Part shown: piece after piece, positions 7,059 through 9,142 of the stretch
Position numbering within the stretch: position 1 is the stretch's first letter
How the letters are laid out: each line of letters opens with the position of its first letter
DNA from: an uncultured Clostridia bacterium
GTDB lineage: Bacteria; Bacillota_A; Clostridia; Oscillospirales; Acutalibacteraceae
Reading direction: 5' to 3'
NCBI GenBank assembly: GCA_937891215.1
Contig: CALAEU010000023.1
Location: forward strand, 1 to 9,142
DNA: 9,142 nt
Notes under the pieces: generated by a model
The model's input: the letters and a program-made list of their open reading frames with translations, nothing else
The model's database searches: none
Told to the model about the DNA's origin: nothing
Program-made: the position numbers and the translations under genes

Positions 7059-7241
7059 ATGAAAGCGACAGGAATTGTCAGACGAATTGACGATTTGGGA
7101 AGAGTTGTTATTCCTAAAGAAATCAGAAGAACTTTAAGAATCCGTGAGGGTGACCCATCGCATACAACATTGACACTTTTCGACAGATTTTATATGTCAA
7201 TACATAGTGTTGTAAATAGATATAAAGAAACAACGGAGTGA
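7059..7241 (+). CDS. Truncated SpoVT/AbrB-type regulator with a foreign tail
   Basis: The first 33 residues are near-perfect SpoVT: MKATGIVRRIDDLGRVVIP, then KEIRRTLRIREGDP, the DNA-contacting swapped-hairpin half of the AbrB fold. After GDP, SpoVT would continue with a LEIF-like strand and then a GAF-type domain to about 178 aa. Here it switches near base 7158 to SHTTLTLFDRFYMSIHSVV and stops at 60 aa. The domain is thus missing its last strand and the whole sensory part. A strong AAGGAG lies 9 nt before the ATG, so the 5' end looks intact and transcribable. The most likely reading is a deletion remnant of a duplicated or relocated spoVT. A mini-regulator in which the new tail completes the fold is possible but speculative. 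The last codons lie in a terminator hairpin shared with ribokinase. Confidence 0.7.
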   Translation: MKATGIVRRIDDLGRVVIPKEIRRTLRIREGDPSHTTLTLFDRFYMSIHSVVNRYKETTE

Positions 7242-7258
7242 ATTCACTTCGTTGTTTT
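7227..7258. terminator. Bidirectional terminator holding both convergent stop codons
   Basis: A near-perfect palindrome centred on GAATTC (7240-7245), with AACAACGGAGT pairing to ACTTCGTTGTT and one G-T pair inside. T-rich DNA follows on both strands (TTTTATTTAT on plus, TTTCTTTAT on minus). The TGA of the SpoVT-like ORF (7239-7241) and the TGA of rbsK (7244-7246) both fall in the stem. Confidence 0.8.
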
Positions 7259-8152
7259 ATTTATATCATCAGCATAAGGAATTGATTTCGACGCACCCGG
7301 GCGACTGACTGTTATTGCGGATGCTTTTATGGCATAATCAATAGCATTATTGAGTGTTTCATTTTTTGAAAGTTTTGAAACTAATGCACCTATAAATGTA
7401 TCACCAGCAGAAGTAGTATCTACTACCTCTATTTTCATTGCAGATTTAAACAAAACACTGTCACCTACATTATAAGCACAACCACGCTCGCCGAGAGTTA
7501 TAATTACATTTTTAACACCCATTTGCTTTAGTTTTAAAACTGCTTTTCGGGTATTTTCTTCGTTATTTGGGTAAATGCCCGTTAAATCGTGTGCTTCGTG
7601 TTCATTCGGGATAATATAATCAATCCGAGAAAAAATCTCATTTGGTAATTCTTTGTAAGGTGCAGGATTAAGTATAATTTTCGTACCAGATTTTTTTGCA
7701 ATTTCACATACTTTTAAAACAGTTTCTACGGGGATTTCTAACTGCATAACACAATATTCACTTTCAGCTATTAAATCACTGTAATTTTCAATTACTTCAG
7801 GTGTAAGTTTTGCATTTGCACCTGAGTCGAGAATAATAAAATTATTGCCATCTACAACTGTAATCATTGCAATACCCGTAGGTGTTTCTTCTGTTTCAAA
7901 TCCTTTAAAATCAACATTATTATTCTTTAATTCATTCAGTAGAAACTCACCATTTGCATCATTGCCGACACAACCACAAAATGAAACATTACCACCTAAT
8001 TTTGCAATTGCAACAGCCTGATTGAGCCCTTTGCCCCCTGCATTAACTTGGAATTTATTACCTGTAAGCGTTTCGCCAATAACAGGCATTTTTGGTGAAT
8101 GAATGACTAAATCAGCATTCATACTGCCTATAACGATGATTTTAGATGACAC
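7244..8152 (-). CDS. rbsK: Ribokinase (PfkB family)
   Basis: Phosphorylates D-ribose to ribose 5-phosphate with ATP in the cytoplasm. At 302 aa it is close to the usual 305-310. N-terminal IIVIGSMNADLV (5-16) carries the substrate-binding NxD, and AGGKGLNQA (38-46) is the first PfkB signature (Leu replaces the more common Ala). NPAP (162-165), PNEHEA (182-187) and TLGERG (219-224) follow. DTTSAGDTFIGAL (245-257) is the second signature, with catalytic Asp251. The start is GTG at 8152, preceded by AAAGGTGG 7 nt upstream; the next ATG (residue 11) would remove the first beta strand. A related sugar kinase of the PfkB group is the only alternative, and the motif set favours ribokinase. It lies 40 nt downstream of the ABC/TauE chimeric ORF and could be cotranscribed with it. 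No rbsDACB genes are visible. Confidence 0.93.
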   Translation of the reverse strand: MSSKIIVIGSMNADLVIHSPKMPVIGETLTGNKFQVNAGGKGLNQAVAIAKLGGNVSFCGCVGNDANGEFLLNELKNNNVDFKGFETEETPTGIAMITVVDGNNFIILDSGANAKLTPEVIENYSDLIAESEYCVMQLEIPVETVLKVCEIAKKSGTKIILNPAPYKELPNEIFSRIDYIIPNEHEAHDLTGIYPNNEENTRKAVLKLKQMGVKNVIITLGERGCAYNVGDSVLFKSAMKIEVVDTTSAGDTFIGALVSKLSKNETLNNAIDYAIKASAITVSRPGASKSIPYADDINKTTK

Positions 8153-8164
8153 TTTAACACCACC

Positions 8165-8189
8165 TTTTATAATTAAATTGATTATAAAA
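8165..8189 (-). promoter_or_regulatory. Inverted repeat upstream of rbsK
   Basis: TTTTATAAT (8165-8173) and ATTATAAAA (8181-8189) are 9-bp perfect inverted arms with a 7-nt spacer in the 40-nt gap before rbsK. It contains TATAAT on the minus strand (8186-8181) and touches the ribosome site. It could be a -10/operator region giving rbsK its own control, but no properly spaced -35 box is visible. Confidence 0.3.
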
Positions 8190-8192
8190 CGA

Positions 8193-9142
8193 TTATTTAA
8201 TCACATATTCAAATCCCAGTATAACAACACCTAACGCAACCAACACTACGCCGACTGCTCTGTTCAGGGTTTCAGGTTTTGCTTTATTTGCAAACTTAGC
8301 GGCAATTCTTGCCCAGATAAATGTAAACACAATACAAAGACTCATAACAAGAATATCTGGTGAATCACCAAGTGAAAAGTGAGAAACAGCACCTGTTAAT
8401 GCGGTAAATGTCATAATAAACACACTTGTACCAACCGCGGTTTTTAATTCATAACCAAGTACACTGGTAAGAATAAGAAGCATCATCATTCCACCGCCAG
8501 CACCAACAAAACCGCAAATAAAACCAATAAATACACCACTTATTATTGAACCGACAATTTTTCTTTTTTTACTGACTGCTTCCATCTCTGCTTTTGTGGT
8601 CATTACAGGTTTTAAAATAAATTTAACACCGAGCATAAGTGTAACAAAAGTACTGAAACCACCCATAGTCTGTGACGGAACTATACTCGATATATAACTT
8701 CCGACAACAGTAAAAATCAATATCATTGACATCATCAGAAGTCCGTTTTTAACATCAAGATTTTTATTAAAGAAATTTTGATAATAATTTTTAATAAAAG
8801 TCAAAATGATTTTAAGCAAAAAGATAATTATAAAAAGAAGTATTATGAATTTTAAGAAATTTTGATCTTGACCTTTATTAATAGAAGATAGCGCTATTTG
8901 AAAATAAAAATTACTTAGTATTGTTATCGTCATCAAGAAGATATTTATTAAACATATCATAATAAAAAGGTTTTTGTTTTTCTGAATTAGTTTTAATACT
9001 AATGAGGTAATAGTTATTTCTGTGTTAAAATGAATTATTTTTGATATTGGACTTAACAATATTAAAACATTACTCCAAATAGCTAAAAATTCTTTTTTCT
9101 TTAATTTTATTTTGCCGCGACTAGGATCCATAAGCCAAACAT
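8193..9142 (-). CDS. Chimeric ORF: C39-peptidase/ABC-exporter fragment fused to TauE/SafE permease (5'-partial)
   Basis: The frame runs off the window at 9142 with no true start; an ATG at 9131 is internal, preceded in frame by V-W-L. Numbering from that ATG, residues 1-28 (MDPSRGKIKLKKKEFLAIWS, then NVLILLSP) match the end of a C39 bacteriocin-leader peptidase, where the DP aspartate is the catalytic Asp. Residues about 50-124 hold two or three helices (LFIMICLINIFLMTITILS; FLKFIILLFIIIFLLKIIL) like the start of the attached ABC-exporter membrane domain. At about NLDVKNG (124-130) the sequence becomes the C-terminal half of a TauE/SafE anion permease: IVPSQTMGGFSTF (150-162), then GFICGFVGAGGGMMMLLIL (203-221) with the signature GxGGG, then helices to residue 312. 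The ABC ATPase and the first TauE half (with its own glycine motif) are missing. Both parent functions are probably lost; a genomic rearrangement or an assembly join are the two explanations. Confidence 0.8.
   Translation of the reverse strand, partial: VWLMDPSRGKIKLKKKEFLAIWSNVLILLSPISKIIHFNTEITITSLVLKLIQKNKNLFIMICLINIFLMTITILSNFYFQIALSSINKGQDQNFLKFIILLFIIIFLLKIILTFIKNYYQNFFNKNLDVKNGLLMMSMILIFTVVGSYISSIVPSQTMGGFSTFVTLMLGVKFILKPVMTTKAEMEAVSKKRKIVGSIISGVFIGFICGFVGAGGGMMMLLILTSVLGYELKTAVGTSVFIMTFTALTGAVSHFSLGDSPDILVMSLCIVFTFIWARIAAKFANKAKPETLNRAVGVVLVALGVVILGFEYVIK

Noticed and set aside
9129..9131. ATG at 9131 as true start of the TauE-containing ORF
   Set aside because: The frame stays open to the window edge. 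The residues before it (V-W-L) and after it (MDPSRGK) belong to a C39-peptidase domain, so the start lies outside the window.

Overview
The window is low-GC and A/T-rich, with AGGAG-type ribosome binding sites and sigma-A-like promoters. It carries pieces typical of spore-forming Bacillota: a SpoVT/AbrB N-terminus and a C39 bacteriocin-exporter fragment. The best guess is a gut-type Clostridia (Eubacteriales) genome. No rRNA, tRNA, CRISPR array or intact transposase was seen.

Layout: (1) araA, L-arabinose isomerase, lies on the minus strand at 9-1466. It has a near-consensus promoter in the divergent intergenic region and its true start is about 75 nt inside the longest reading frame. (2) A tight plus-strand operon at 1613-5603 runs AIM24/TIGR00266 protein, two family-2-type glycosyltransferases, an OFA-like MFS transporter and a 109-aa unknown protein. 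Gaps are 1-11 nt and each downstream gene has its own ribosome binding site. It starts from a promoter at 1548-1576 and ends at a perfect 20-bp hairpin. (3) A very A/T-rich accessory segment at about 5.7-7.24 kb holds a minus-strand acyltransferase-3 membrane protein, a decayed ribbon-helix-helix gene split over several frames, and a 60-aa ORF. That ORF begins as textbook SpoVT/AbrB and turns into unrelated sequence after residue 33. (4) A minus-strand pair occupies the right end: ribokinase (rbsK, GTG start) and, upstream of it, an ORF running off the window edge. The latter is an in-frame chimera of the end of a C39 peptidase plus ABC-exporter membrane region joined to the C-terminal half of a TauE/SafE permease.

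How the genes fit: araA and rbsK are sugar-catabolic enzymes but lie 6 kb apart without transporter or regulator partners, so they look like solitary genes. The plus-strand operon combines an AIM24 protein of unclear role, two glycosyltransferases and a small-molecule permease. A surface-polysaccharide or envelope role is plausible but unproven. The right-hand half shows repeated rearrangement: a truncated regulator, a decayed RHH gene and a fused transporter. No complete novel system is evident. The most unusual objects are the ABC/TauE chimera, the truncated SpoVT and the AIM24-glycosyltransferase operon with its unknown last gene.
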